From the NCBI GenBank assembly GCA_002946415.1, contig NJPS01000056.1:62001-126000 (forward strand): DNA of 64,000 bases, given 5' to 3'. The position numbers were made by a program, and so were the translations under genes. The DNA comes from Rutstroemia sp. NJR-2017a BVV2. Its lineage: Eukaryota; Ascomycota; Leotiomycetes; Helotiales; Rutstroemiaceae. The notes under the pieces were generated by a model, which was given only the letters and a program-made list of their open reading frames with translations, did not search any database and had not been told where the DNA came from. The stretch's first letter is position 1, and each line of letters opens with the position of its first letter. This document shows, one piece after another, positions 23,062-34,824 of this stretch.

Positions 23062-26000
23062 ATGGCACCTTGGTCTAGTCGCTTGCTTAATTCGAACCCG
23101 CGCATCGAGACAGCTTCGAATATTGTCCCCCCCGGCCCCGAGTCACCAACCAGATGCGGGCGGGCTACATTGACTGAAGCTGATATCTTGGACAATGCAT
23201 ACGGCATTCCGACTTTATCTAACCCCCAACATGGTCGCCCAGGGCCCTCCAGTTCCAGTTCTACGAAACCAAACAGTGCAGCGAGCCATGGGCGATCCAT
23301 GAGCCACCCCTTTCCGTCGTTATTCTATGGCAAAAGGAAAGGAAGCGGGGCAGGAACGGGCGAAGTTGGCGGCGATCCGATTGAAGATGATGATACTTCA
23401 CCAGACAAGAACATGGGAGGAACTAAGTACGCCAAGGTGCCTGACAAAGATTTGACGACTGGAAAGTGTATGACCTGCAATTCAAGCGTGAAGTGGCCAA
23501 AGAATCTTCAAGTTTTCAAATGTACGGTCTGCTTGACAGTCAATGATCTTGTGCCTTATACCCCAACCTTCAAAGCGGACGATGGACAAAAAACAATCGG
23601 CGGCGAGAAACCTGTTGCTGGTCCCAACTCAAATAGATCACCAAATTTGAGAGGTATGCTGTGCATATATTACGTCTCTGAGGGTCTATATTCTGACTTC
23701 TTCTGTAGTTGCACCGCTTTCAGTGGAGAAAACGCGACGGCTTGCGGAGCGGTGCATCGTCTCATACCTTCTGCATCGATTAAAACATGACGAGATTGGC
23801 ACTACAAACCCGGTGCCTCCTTCACCTACTTTTGGTTTGGTCGATTCGCCTCAAGAATATGAATCATCTGCCCGATCGGTTGACCAATCAAGATCCCAAG
23901 CACTTCCGATGCGGCCTCCCATTAATGGGCGCGGTAGCAATTCTGAGGATCGCCCCGGGTTAGATATCACCGGTCCGTCTCGATATCCAAGATCGACGCC
24001 ATATTCAACCTCATCTCCCGGCAGCTTCTTTGGCGCCCAGATGGAGAAGCGTGCTCGCACGGGTACTGATCCTTGTTTAGAACCCTTTAACCAGCCGCAG
24101 CCAAGCACCAGTCCTCTTAATACACAAAGCAAATTGGATCATTCAATGCAAAAACGACAGGATAATATTGCTAGAAATCTATTCAGGCCCCTGGAGGAAT
24201 ATCTAATATCATCGTTTAGTCACTTCGAGTGCATTAACAGCTCATTCAGCACACTGCGATCGGCTCCAATTGCTCGAAGGGCCAGTGAAAATGATAGGAT
24301 ATCGGCTGCAATTTCTCAAGCCGAGAATGACACGCAAGTGGAGACCCCATTGGAAGAACTCGATCCTCGAATGCTATTACTTGGCAATTTTGCTGAGAAT
24401 GGCTCTTGGTGGACGGGCAGTCGAACAGATATCCGCAGTCCCGAAAAAGCTCGCACTCACAGGTTAGGCGATCCAACACCTACGAACCCTTATTGCGACC
24501 TCACCACCGTCAAATCACCTCGTATAGACTGGCCAGAGTTGAATGAATGGTATCGGATTATCTTGAGTCCTGGGAGAATGTGGCGACGCAAGCTCGACGA
24601 ATTGACGTCTCGTCGTCCGGTTTCACCTATACTGCCGCCTTCTGATGCGGATTTAATGGAAATCGAAGATACGATTATTGAGGCTCAATCAGGTCTTCAG
24701 AGAGTCTTGCTGAAGGTAACGGAGAGTCTACTGAAACGTCCCGGTCGTCCTCTCACTGAACCAGACAATCTCCGGTTCATACTCATTATCCTCGCAAACC
24801 CCTTGCTATATCCTTCAAGCCATAGCCCGCCAAGGAGAGTTGCACCTCCACCCTTAATGAGTGATCAGAGACTGGCTCCAGGAAGCATCAGTAATCCAAG
24901 GCCAAGAGGATATTCACCTTCTAAATCATCACCAAACTTGCCGAAGGGAAGCCCTGGCCAACATTCAGGCATCATAAAGCGTATTGTTGGTTTACTGTCA
25001 AATTCCCCAAATGAATGCCATCACCATTTAGTTTCATGGTTCGCCAGATATCCCGAGGGCCACTTCCAACGGACTACGGAACTGGTTGGTAGTTTCGTTA
25101 CCTACCGTCTTACTAGGCAACATGGGAAGAAGCGTGAGGTTACTCCAGATCTCACGGCTGGTTTGATACCTCAACTGAGTGCCAATGGAAGAAATCACTC
25201 TTCCGCACTGCATGCTGCCTTGGGTCATAATCCAAAGAAGGCGGACACGAAACCAAAGACTGTTGTGTATAGTGATGACTGGCAGATTAAAGCTGCTGCT
25301 AGAGTTATGGCACTTCTTTTCTCAGCCAATAACAGCGGGCTACATAGGAAGGGCAGACTAACGGAGTCTCAGTCACAAAGTAGTTTCCAGCCCTCTAAGT
25401 ATGTGGAACCAACCATGGGCACTCCTATTAGGACTCTTTCTGCACACGGTCAGATGCTTCCGACCTGCCACTTCTACAATACTCTTCTCGATTACTCCGA
25501 CTTGATTGCCGATTTTGAAGCATGGGAGAGTAAACGCAGCAAGTTTGCATTCTGTCAATATCCATTCTTCTTGAGCATTTGGGCGAAGATACAAATCATG
25601 GAGCATGACGCTCGGCGTCAAATGGAGGTCAAGGCAAGAGAAGCCTTCTTCGATAGCATCATGACGCGTAAAACAGTAAACCAGTATCTTGTATTGAAGA
25701 TCAGGAGGGACTGTCTTGTCGAGGACAGTTTGAAGGGTGTCAGTGAGGTTGTTGGCACAGGTGGAGAGGAGATCAAAAAGGGACTTCGGATTGAGTTCAA
25801 GGGCGAAGAAGGCATTGATGCTGGCGGGCTGAGAAAAGAGTGGTTTCTCCTGCTTGTCAGAGATGTTTTTAACCCTGATCATGGTAAGAGCAATTTTACA
25901 CTGCTGAATTCGCATATTAACAAAGATACAGGAATGTTTACATACGATGAGGATTCTCATTTCTGTTATTTCAATCCGAACAGTTTCGAGACGACGGATC

Positions 26001-26854
26001 AGTTCTTCCTGGTTGGAGTTGTTCTTGGGCTGGCTATCTACAATTCTACTATACTAGATGTAGCACTTCCACCGTTCGCATTCCGGAAATTACTGGCAGC
26101 CGCTCCTGCAGCCGCACCTGGCGCTACATCACATGCGAAGCCTACCATGACCTATTCCCTGGAGGATTTAGCAGAATATCGGCCATCCCTAGCCCAAGGT
26201 CTCAGACAACTCCTTGAATTTGACGGAGACGTAGAATCCACATTTTGTCGAGATTTTGTGGCGGATGTTGATCGCTACGGACAACTGGTGCAAGTGCCGC
26301 TATGTCCCGACGGGGACCAGAAAGCGGTTACAAACTCAAACAGAAGAGAGTTTGTGGATTTGTACGTAAGGTATCTATTAGACCACGCCGTAGCTCGACA
26401 ATTCGAGCCTTTTAAGCGTGGCTTTTTCACTGTTTGCGGAGGTAATGCATTGTCATTGTTCCGTCCTGAAGAGATTGAACTCTTGATAAGAGGCTCGGAC
26501 GAACCGCTTGATATTGCGTCACTCCGAGCCGTGTCAGTCTGTGAAAACTGGGATATGCCAAATGCGGCAGACCGCGAGCCAGTAATTCAATGGTTTTGGG
26601 ATACTTTTCAAAAGGCGGACCCGAAAGATCAGCGAAAACTTTTGAGTTTCATCACTGGCAGTTCTTGCATTCCTGCCATGGGTGCGACGAGCTTGGTTAT
26701 CAAGCTCTCATGTTTGGGTGACGACAGTCCTAGGTTCCCTATCGCCAGAACTTGTTTTAATATGTTATCCTTATGGCGCTATGCGACCAGAGAGAAGCTT
26801 GAGGATCGGCTTTGGAGAGCAGTACATGAGAGCGAAGGATTTGGATTGAAATGA
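23062..26854 (+). CDS. HUL4: HECT-type E3 ubiquitin ligase, Hul4-like
   Basis: Two exons (23062-23653, 23709-26854) give 1245 residues. The N-terminal part is disordered, with a four-Cys zinc site at about residues 136-157 (CMTCNSSVKWP, VFKCTVC). The middle is helical with Ser/Pro linkers. The C-terminal HECT domain (about 890-1245) shows KGLRIEFKGEEGIDAGGLRK, a typical entry motif, and the catalytic cysteine in PIARTCFNMLSLW (about Cys1213), which takes ubiquitin from the E2. The N-terminal zinc module plus distal HECT is the layout of yeast Hul4, linked to nuclear quality control with the TRAMP complex; the Hul4 name is inferred from layout. The short intron (55 bases) restores NLRVAPLSVEKTRRL. 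Confidence 0.9.
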
Positions 26855-27287
26855 TGGACCGAAAGTCAAGTGGAAGTCAGTGAGGTACTTCAGGTGGGTT
26901 GATGGTACGGTATTGTGAGGTTTTTATTTTTGTATTGAGTGAAATGGGTGTCTTGGGTGGTGTTGGTATGGGGTTGACATTATCTCACTGAAAAAACTCG
27001 AGGAGTTGCATGAAGGACTTGGAATGAAGCATTGGCATATTATATACCTTTTACATAGAAACTGAAATCCGATGAGAGGAGACTGAGTATGAGATTGACC
27101 TTAATTCATGATGATTCGTATCCATTTTTATTCTTGTAGATGTTTGACGACCTTTCGTTGGCTGATGTACATCTGACATTTTCTAGCAAACCCTCAACGC
27201 CTGGTATAATAGATACATGGGTTCCTTCTCTATTCTACATCCTGGACCGATTCATAGACACTTATCCGTTCTTCAGACAATGCACAC
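26855..27287. other. Convergent intergenic region, HUL4-like / MRP49
   Basis: Both neighbours end here, so it should contain two 3' ends. No gene or recognisable signal is seen. Confidence 0.5.
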
Positions 27288-28113
27288 TTACGCCTCGTTA
27301 GAAGATGCTACTTCACCCCGCGCTTGTGTCAAAATAGCTTGTTCCTTCCTCCTCTGTTCATTGAGCACCGCGCTTAAGGCAGAATCTTTCTCGGCTCTGG
27401 CCTTGTGCTCAGCCAATTCCTTCAACTGTCGTTGTTCTTCCGGTGTTGCCCTGACAAGCTTTGCGTTTGTGAGTGAAATAAGTTGAGAAAGGATCTCGCT
27501 ATCAGTACGATGCTTCATGTTGATCTCTTTTGTGTGCGTCGTTGGGCTGCCGGAGGAGGAAGGAGTTGTAGGCGCTGTAGATGTCGAGGGCTGTGTGGTG
27601 GAGGAAATGGGAGCGGAAGGCTCGCTGGCGGAGGAGGGGTCGGTGAAATGGATTGTCATAAGGGCAGGCCCCGTTTGATCATGATTGCGGTTCACAGTCA
27701 TGGGGATCGCAGGGTTATGGTATTTGAGGCGGGGAAGACAATTGCGCCAGAACTTTCTGCAGAGAACCCTCGTTAGCTTTCGCATCTAAGAGTATAGGAA
27801 CAGGCGCAAGCCAGCCACAGCGAGGACGATGGCATACCGTGGTCCAAAATGTCCATCGTTCATCTTGAATGCAAAGTCCATATGTATCCGCGTAACTTCA
27901 GGTGGCAGAATCGCCGCCCCTGGACCTAATCGTATGTTGAGCAGCTATGTAGAAAGTCAATTCGCAATTCTCGTTGGCTGCAGGAAGTTCGAGACGTCGC
28001 CCTTTACCTTCTGGAAATACAGCAAGTTCTATTAGCCGTTGCGCGCATTGAAGATCCTCTCGGTGAACACTTACTGCTCTTAGCTTTGTCATGCGGCTCA
28101 CTATGTTCACCAT
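27288..28113 (-). CDS. MRP49: Mitochondrial large-subunit ribosomal protein Mrp49 (mL61)
   Basis: Three exons (28113-28075, 27944-27838, 27756-27288) encode 204 residues. The spliced start reads MVNIVSRMTKLRALLNIRLG, followed by VTRIHMDFAFKMNDGHFGPR and then KFWRNCLPRLKYHNPAIPM, the core of the L51/S25/CI-B8 thioredoxin-like domain. The C-terminal half is a Ser/Thr/Pro linker and a charged helix (SQLISLTNAKLVRATPEEQR). Mrp49 is a component of the fungal mitochondrial large ribosomal subunit. It shares a short divergent promoter with GEP3, another mitoribosome gene. The two introns are essential: the last exon read alone has an ATG that is intronic in this model. Confidence 0.88.
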
Positions 28114-28340
28114 CCTGACTATGCCCACAAGGATGAGGTCAAATACGTCCTGGTTCTTAGAATCGTGGGGTCGAAGCTTGCCGGTGGTCGACTTGAGAAT
28201 TATTTTGACGGTCAAAGGCTAGATTTTGGGCCCCTGTCAAACCAAGTTCCGACCTCCGACATAATTTTGATATTTTGGACTTTTTGGAAGTTCGACTTTG
28301 CGCCAAACGAAGAGGAAGTGTATAGTGGCTTAATTTGAAC
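28114..28340. promoter_or_regulatory. Bidirectional promoter MRP49 / GEP3
   Basis: Only 227 bases separate the two divergent start codons, so both genes must share this promoter space. Both products serve the mitochondrial ribosome. Confidence 0.7.
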
Positions 28341-30287
28341 ATGTCACTCTCTACACCAGGCAGACACGCACTTAGACTGGTGAAGAAACAGGCTGAGCGC
28401 TCGTTTTCCGAAACTCCCATATTTCTTTTACCTCAGCTCGCTCGGCACTTGCAACAAGCAAGGCCAACTTTCCCTCCGCCGCAGAAACATTCACGAACTC
28501 AGCGAAGATACATTCAAACACCTACCCAGGAGGAGACAAAGGCAGGCCACGTTACGAACTTGGCAGCTTTGTCCAAATTGCCCTCACACTGCCCAGGCTG
28601 CGGCGCGCTTGCACAAGCAGACACCAAAGATGTAGCGGGGTATTACACAATGACGAGGAGATCCGTGAAGCAGTATCTTGGGGCAAGGCCTTTAACATTA
28701 GATAACTCGGAGGATGAAATTGTTCGGAAAGCCTTAGAGAAGGTGGATAGCTCGATTCTTGACACACTAGGAATAGAACAACCTGCCCCAACGTCAACTT
28801 CCCAAGAGCCTCCTGTATGTGACCGATGCCACAATCTCAAGCATCATGAAACAGGCGTCTCGATACACCATCCTTCTATGGAGGCTATAAAGCAGACAAT
28901 CCATGCCTCTCCCTACAAGTACAACTACGTATATCATGTCATCGACGCAGCAGATTTTCCTATGTCATTCATTCCTGATTTGGTTAAGGCATTACAATTC
29001 GCGCCGCTGAGATCGCAAAACAGGCGTTCGAGGTTGGACAGGTATTACGCAGGGAGAAGCACAGCGGTCAACTTTGTGATCACACGTGGAGACCTCCTGG
29101 CGCCTTTGAAAGAGCAGGTTGACTCCATGATGCCATACCTGAGGGAGATTCTTCGCGAGGCGATGGGATCTTCCGGGCGAAACGTACGCTTGGGCGACGT
29201 AACATGCGTTAGTGCTGTCCGAGGCTGGTGGACTCCAATGGTGAAAAGGAGCATATACACCAGAGCTGGTGGCAATTGGTTGGTAGGCAAGTTCAATGTA
29301 GGAAAGAGCCAACTCTTCAACAGCGTGTTTCCCAAAGGAAAAGGTGTAACACTAATTTCTGGGGAGTCCTTGCCGGCAGAGGAGCACACGCCCGCAGCGG
29401 AGCACATGGCCGCAGAGGAGCACATGCTCGCAGAGGAGAAGGTGGAAACTACGGACGAATTCTCGCTTCTTCCTCCAGCGCAAAAAGAAGTAGCCTACCC
29501 AGTAATGCCACTTGTTTCTCCACTTCCCGGCACAACTGCCTCCCCCATAAGGGTTCCATTCCGCAAAGGAAGAGGAGAACTGATTGACCTACCAGGACTG
29601 GCGAGGAGCGATCTCGAGCTTCATGTGCAGCCTGAGCATCGGTCCTCACTTTTCATGCGTTCTCGGGTGACACCAGAACAGCAAGTCATTAAACCTGGGC
29701 AGTCATTGCTTCTTGGTGGATTTCTCCGTTTCACACCAACCAACCCCGATACCGTCGTGCTAGCATATGCTTTTACGCCACTGAAGCCGCACCTAACTTC
29801 AAACGAAAAGGCAGTCGGTATCCAAACCAGAACCAGAGAATCTACCGTGGAGAACATCAGTGCTCCTGGCACGGAGGAAAGGATCACCTCGGCCGGGGTG
29901 TTCTCTTTGAAGTGGGATGTTACAAAACAACGGACGGGGTCACTCACATCAAGAAAGGGAGTGGTGGTAGACGAACTACCATATAAAGTTCTATCGGTGG
30001 ACATTGTAATCGAGGGATGCGGATGGGTTGAGCTTGTCGCACAAGTCAGCAAAAGGAACTTGGAGCAGCAGTTGGGGATGAAGGATGTTGGGTTCCAGCT
30101 GGCGCAAGAGGATGAAACCTCTTCTTGGCCGTTTGTCGAGGTGTTCACGCCGGAGGGGAAATTCGTTGCTGCTAGGAGACCCATGAATGCTTGGATACAT
30201 TGCGCTCCAAGACCCTCTACAACGAAGGGACGGCCGCGGAAGAGCATGAAGAGTGCTAAGAAGCAAATGAAGAGAGCGATGCGGTAA
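28341..30287 (+). CDS. GEP3: Circularly permuted mitochondrial GTPase Gep3 (YqeH-like)
   Basis: One exon, 648 residues from the first ATG (a TTG at 28335 is not used). A basic N-terminus suggests mitochondrial import. A zinc site is formed by HCPGCGA (about 83-89) and VCDRCHNLKH (about 159-168). GTPase motifs occur in permuted order: G4 ITRGD (about 247-251), G5 SAVRG (about 291-295), G1 GKFNVGKS (about 316-323), G3 DLPGL (about 417-421). This order is characteristic of the YqeH/Gep3 group, which assists assembly of the small mitoribosomal subunit; yeast gep3 interacts genetically with prohibitins. Between G1 and G3 lies an unusual short repeat of AEEH/AAEH units (about 346-366). A basic C-terminus (KSAKKQMKRAMR) may bind rRNA. 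Confidence 0.9.
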   Translation: MSLSTPGRHALRLVKKQAERSFSETPIFLLPQLARHLQQARPTFPPPQKHSRTQRRYIQTPTQEETKAGHVTNLAALSKLPSHCPGCGALAQADTKDVAGYYTMTRRSVKQYLGARPLTLDNSEDEIVRKALEKVDSSILDTLGIEQPAPTSTSQEPPVCDRCHNLKHHETGVSIHHPSMEAIKQTIHASPYKYNYVYHVIDAADFPMSFIPDLVKALQFAPLRSQNRRSRLDRYYAGRSTAVNFVITRGDLLAPLKEQVDSMMPYLREILREAMGSSGRNVRLGDVTCVSAVRGWWTPMVKRSIYTRAGGNWLVGKFNVGKSQLFNSVFPKGKGVTLISGESLPAEEHTPAAEHMAAEEHMLAEEKVETTDEFSLLPPAQKEVAYPVMPLVSPLPGTTASPIRVPFRKGRGELIDLPGLARSDLELHVQPEHRSSLFMRSRVTPEQQVIKPGQSLLLGGFLRFTPTNPDTVVLAYAFTPLKPHLTSNEKAVGIQTRTRESTVENISAPGTEERITSAGVFSLKWDVTKQRTGSLTSRKGVVVDELPYKVLSVDIVIEGCGWVELVAQVSKRNLEQQLGMKDVGFQLAQEDETSSWPFVEVFTPEGKFVAARRPMNAWIHCAPRPSTTKGRPRKSMKSAKKQMKRAMR

Positions 30288-31682
30288 TCTATGTGAATTT
30301 AACTGTGATTATACTCACCTCATTTTATCATGTCATTCACCATCAGATTTTGAGATATCAGCCTACCGTTGCCTTTTGACCAAATTTATTGCCACTGAAA
30401 CTACAGTCGAGCTCTCCGTCCGTCTCTCAATATCCCGGATTTGTTTGACACCCTAGTTGTCTCTTGCACACTTCAAAAATAGCCCAAATATTCTTATAAG
30501 CCCTGAGAGTATTACCGAATGCCTGTACCGCCGCAATGCTTGTAAAACATTGGAAGTAGCAGCCTCCCATTAGCCCAACCCATCAGCTCGGGACGCTATT
30601 TTAATAACCAAGCAATTCACAGGTCAGAAGGTCCAACCAGACCGAGAGAGAAAATGGCGCTCGGCTCTGAATAGCCCACTTTTAGCTACTTTGGCGGGCT
30701 CTACGTCTCACTTACGTTGGGCTTGCGTCTAATGATTCAGAGCAGACAAGATTCGACTTCATAGGCCTTCGTGGCACCCCGACAATGAGACCACGCCGAG
30801 ACCATCACCACAAAGATCACAGTTGGAGAGCGGGTCCGAGACCACAACCTGGTTGCTTCCTCTATTATTCGCCGTTGAGAACACTTATATTCCAACAATG
30901 AAAGAGCACCCTTGCTTTGCCATTCATGGACAAAGACTTGGGACATATGACACTTAGCCCGTCGGCACATTAGGTTATTCAGGCAGGTTGTTTGGGAGTG
31001 CCATTTAAAGGCTAGAGCAGCTTACCAGCTACAAGAAGATTTCATTATTACAGTTCGAAGCAGTATTCGGACTAAGAGCTTTCCGCGTCGTCATTAGGGA
31101 GAGCGACCTGGAAAGCTTGGATGAAATGGTTGTACTTTTGTGAATCTGTGGAACCACAAAGATGCTTTCGATACAGTCAACAGTGACTGTGCCTATTTTG
31201 GGTTGAATCGTGTTTTGTATCTTCAGCGAGAGTTGGTCGAATGATTCACAGAGTGCAATCACTGTTTGAGCCAGTATAGCGAAAGTCTTTGTTTACTGGA
31301 GAAATGTGTAATCACAGCCAAACACCATATAAAGACTTCACATCCTCAAGCTTCACATTATGACTTTGACTACTGTACGATATGTGACCATTACTTGATG
31401 GCCACGCATTGAAGTTTTCGGGGAATGTGAATGATTATGAAGAAGGGGAGAAGTGTGAATCAGTCTTGCAGCTTCAATCTGGGTATAAAACGCTGAATGC
31501 TCTTCACGCCGAGGGGATGCCAGCTCCTTGGATATCGTCGACATTTTTACTCTTCACAAGTCCTCATAAAACGCATAGGTCTGCCCCTGATGATACGTTA
31601 GGCTACTCCTAGTGACCTCAAGAAACATGGAAGGAAACGACTACATACTTTCGAATTCCAGTAAGAATATCCCTCCCACAAA
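30288..31682. other. 1.4 kb without a supportable gene
   Basis: Only short frames of under 80 codons are present and none resembles a family I know. No repeat or transposon end is obvious. Confidence 0.5.
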
Positions 31683-33035
31683 ATGAACCCGTCATATTTG
31701 GCTACTTCCGGCTTCCGGCTTCTGGCTTTTACTTCAGAAGCATACTCTGTTGACAACTTTAACACTACAGTGACTCATACGGCTGTTCTGAGAAGCGATG
31801 TTGTCTTGGTCCGCGAGCTTCAGCGGCATTCCAACTTGCTTTACTTCAGGCGAAATATCGAATTTGCCTTCCAGCATAACTTCATACATCCAGAAATGTA
31901 TACAGATATCCATGACTTACTTAGCTCATGTGACAAGCAACCGATGGACGAGATTCCACCAGTCAGTTTGAATTCACTGGCTTTGTGGCGACGCTTATTA
32001 CTTGCCTTCGGGCAGTCTTCCACATGGGACTTTTTCAAGCATGACGCTCTATGAAAAGCTATCCTTGCCACTCAATGGACCGGCTATTTGCTAACCCAAA
32101 ATGCTCATAAAAACAGAAATGAATATCTAAGAAGACAGAAAAACCAGCTCAGAGATGCACGAGATCAATTAGTGTATCTCTTGCAGGTAGTATATGAGCA
32201 GATCCACTTTGAACAGAGATTGGACTCAGTGTTGAAAGTTGGAATATCCCGCCTCGAACATCATAGGAACATGGAGCCGGTAGACCTACTATATTCGATT
32301 TGGCTTGCTAAAATGATTGTCGAGGAGAACCTCTGTAGATTGAAGCTCGAAAGAGACAAGAGACCGGCAACTGTGGAAAGGCGAAGGAAGATAAGGATTG
32401 GAAATTCGATCTATCTGATGCACTTTAGTCAACAACGCCTCCAAACTCTCGCTATCTCAGGCGCGGAACTCAGCAGTTCTTGGGTGCCCAGACACGAAAA
32501 GGACCCAGTCTGCGAATCTTCGCACATCCCAGCTGATCCTCAAGCAAAACTCGCTGCACGTCCGACAGTTATCTGGAAACCACAAACTTTCGGGCCACCA
32601 CCCACGCCATCGCCACTAAGACCTCTTCCACAAATCCCACAAAAGCATGTTGTCATGGCAGCACGGTTAACAGAGAAACATGCAGCTCTAGAGAGGCGGT
32701 CAGATCTGTTGATCGCGAACCATGCGAGAATTCTGCTTTCAATGAATAAAGAACCCAATTGGTCAATATCAGTCGAGCCAATATGTTCGAATCCGGATTC
32801 CGAAGTGGACCATCTCCATGGTATACCTAGCCATCAGTACTCGTGTGAGATGTCTAGAAGGCTTGAAGAGGAGCGTGAAACCACCGAGGAAAATTACCAC
32901 AAAGTCGAAGACGCAGACAGAAAAAGTCAGGATGGTAGCGACATGTATCAAATTAAGCAAGTTACAGGCGTCGGGACAACGGTAGCCGCAGTTGATGACG
33001 GCCATCGACAACACCCGCCAGATGAAGCAAGATAG
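31683..33035 (+). CDS. Unknown protein; frame interrupted by one in-frame TGA (intron or pseudogene)
   Basis: Reading from ATG 31683, the frame is open to 33035 except for a single TGA at 32052-32054. The sequence is protein-like on both sides: FGQSSTWDFFKHDAL before the stop and QNAHKNRNEYLRRQKNQLRD after it. An intron from 31962 (GTCAGT donor, as used in ATE1 and the FAD monooxygenase) to 32138 (AGACAG) would remove the TGA, keep frame (177 bases) and contains a CTAAC branch-like site. That model gives 391 residues. Otherwise the gene is a pseudogene or needs readthrough. The protein has helical N-terminal segments, a Pro-rich middle (FGPPPTPSPLRPLPQIPQ) and an acidic tail. Family not recognised. 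It converges with NHP2. Confidence 0.5.
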
Positions 33036-33506
33036 GAATTCATTCTTTGCCTGAAGAGAGCCCAATTGAAATACTCATGGCAGGTAGCGAGCTCGGGGAG
33101 AATCTGCACGACTGAAGGCGACAGATACGGAAAGGGGCGAAGGACATGAACCCATGAACACTTTGAGCTTGGAGACTTCGAAACTCTCGTGTTGGACCTG
33201 GCAATTGAAGAAGTCGAAGAAGTCTCTCCAGCAGGGTGTGTGACAAGAATCCTAGTTGAGCATAGAAACATTCAGCCAGGTCCACGTGAGAGAGAAAATG
33301 ACAAACTAATATTGGCCCTATGAGCCCGCATTGCAAAGTGACAGATTCAGAGAAGATAAGTTTTCTTTATTCGAACCAATACCCATACTCATGAACGCCG
33401 ATGAATGTCTAAGCATACTAGCCATGCACTCAATATGATACAACTGAGAAGCGCACCCTTAGCCAATCCACACGAAAATTTCCCCCAATATCACTTTTCT
33501 TCCACC
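33036..33506. other. Convergent intergenic region before NHP2 stop
   Basis: Two genes end into this stretch. No gene or clear signal is seen. Confidence 0.45.
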
Positions 33507-34232
33507 TTACACTCTAACATTCCTCGACTCCTTCTCCACAACCTTGACCAAATCTTTATAAACCTCCTTAAACTCTTCCTCCCCCTCGATCTTCTCCGCC
33601 TTCTTAGAACCCGTCCTTGCCTCAGACACCATCACCACACTCGTCGGTCTCTTTGTGTTACCCGCAGCTCCGAGCTCTGCTCTGCTGGTCACGAAGATAT
33701 ATGGTACGTTGTGGTCTTCGCAGAGAACCGGGATGTGCGAGATAACGTCCATTGGCGATATGTCTGCGGCGAGGATAACGACGCCAGGGAATTGAGTGTT
33801 TCCTGCGCCTTGAGGAGATTTTCGAAGAGCTTTTACGACTTCTTTAACACCGCGTTTCAGAGTCTTGTTTTTGGCAGCTATTTCCAAAAAGCGATTAGCA
33901 TTTTATCGCAGAGAACGCAATTGAATCGCGAGAAGATACATACCTTTCTTAACGCTCTTAAGCACCTTCTTGGTAGCCTTCTCATCCGCCAATGGGTTTG
34001 CGAAAGGAACCAAAGCTCCTACGGGTTTGGCCTCCACCTCCACAGAACCTTCTTGACCAGTAACCTCCATCTCGACTTCTGGGCTTTCAGTCACTTCAGC
34101 GACAGCAGCCGCAACATTGTCTTCACTGAGCTTGGACTTCTTCTCTTTCTTCGATTTCTTGACACCATCAGTCTCGCTTCTCTTCTCCTTCTTCTCCTTC
34201 TTATCGCGCTTTTCAGACTTGTCTTTAGCCAT
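33507..34232 (-). CDS. NHP2: H/ACA snoRNP core protein Nhp2
   Basis: Two exons (34232-33944, 33877-33507) encode 219 residues. The first about 80 residues are Lys/Glu-rich (KRDKKEKKEKRSETDGVKKS), longer than in yeast Nhp2. The L7Ae/L30e RNA-binding domain follows: KNKTLKRGVKEVVKALRK, VVILAADISPMDVISHIP, EDHNVPYIFVTSRAELG. The intron joins KSVKK to AAKNKT. Nhp2 binds H/ACA guide RNAs with Cbf5, Nop10 and Gar1, and the complex makes pseudouridines in rRNA and snRNA in the nucleolus. Confidence 0.94.
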
Positions 34233-34824
34233 TGGGAAAATTGAGATGGGTAATTGGTAAACGGATGTCAGGTACCAATAATTAAATTGGTGGAAGGAGG
34301 AATTGGCGGTTTTGATGGTTGGTCGATTCGCGGTGATATTCGAAGTTTTGAGGGTTCAGAACTTTTTTTCAAAATGTTCGGCGGGTTAATTCGCACTAGT
34401 CCAGATGTGGAGCTCTTATCAAATTTCGACAAACGTAGTGCATCAGAAATACTGGTGCGGGATGCAAAGACAGCCTATTGGATGAAGACAAATGTTTTGG
34501 CTGTAAGATTCAAGAGTATGAGCTATTGCAGAAAGCTAGAGTCGGGGCAATCCAACCTTCTCTTGAGACCGCCGTCAGGCTGCGAACATTGTGCACAGAA
34601 CTTTTTTGGTTGTATTGATTGAATCTATATCACACAACTCAAGCATTGTAGATTTGAGAACCAGAATGCATTGCGAAGCCCAGTCTACTACTATACACCA
34701 CATTTCCCTTCAGCTTGCCTATGTAGTTCCCCAATAGCCTCCAATAATGGTGACCTGTGAGACTAATCAAAGCACAGCACAATCACTGCCCAGCATGTGG
34801 CCATGCTTCATTCTTCCCAACCGC
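34233..34824. other. Intergenic region NHP2 start to QCR8 stop
   Basis: Contains the NHP2 promoter and the QCR8 3' region. A plus-strand frame that crosses the right end is the antisense of QCR8 and is rejected. Confidence 0.5.

Noticed and set aside
29621..30247. 208-codon minus frame
   Set aside because: It is the complement of GEP3, whose motifs are unambiguous.
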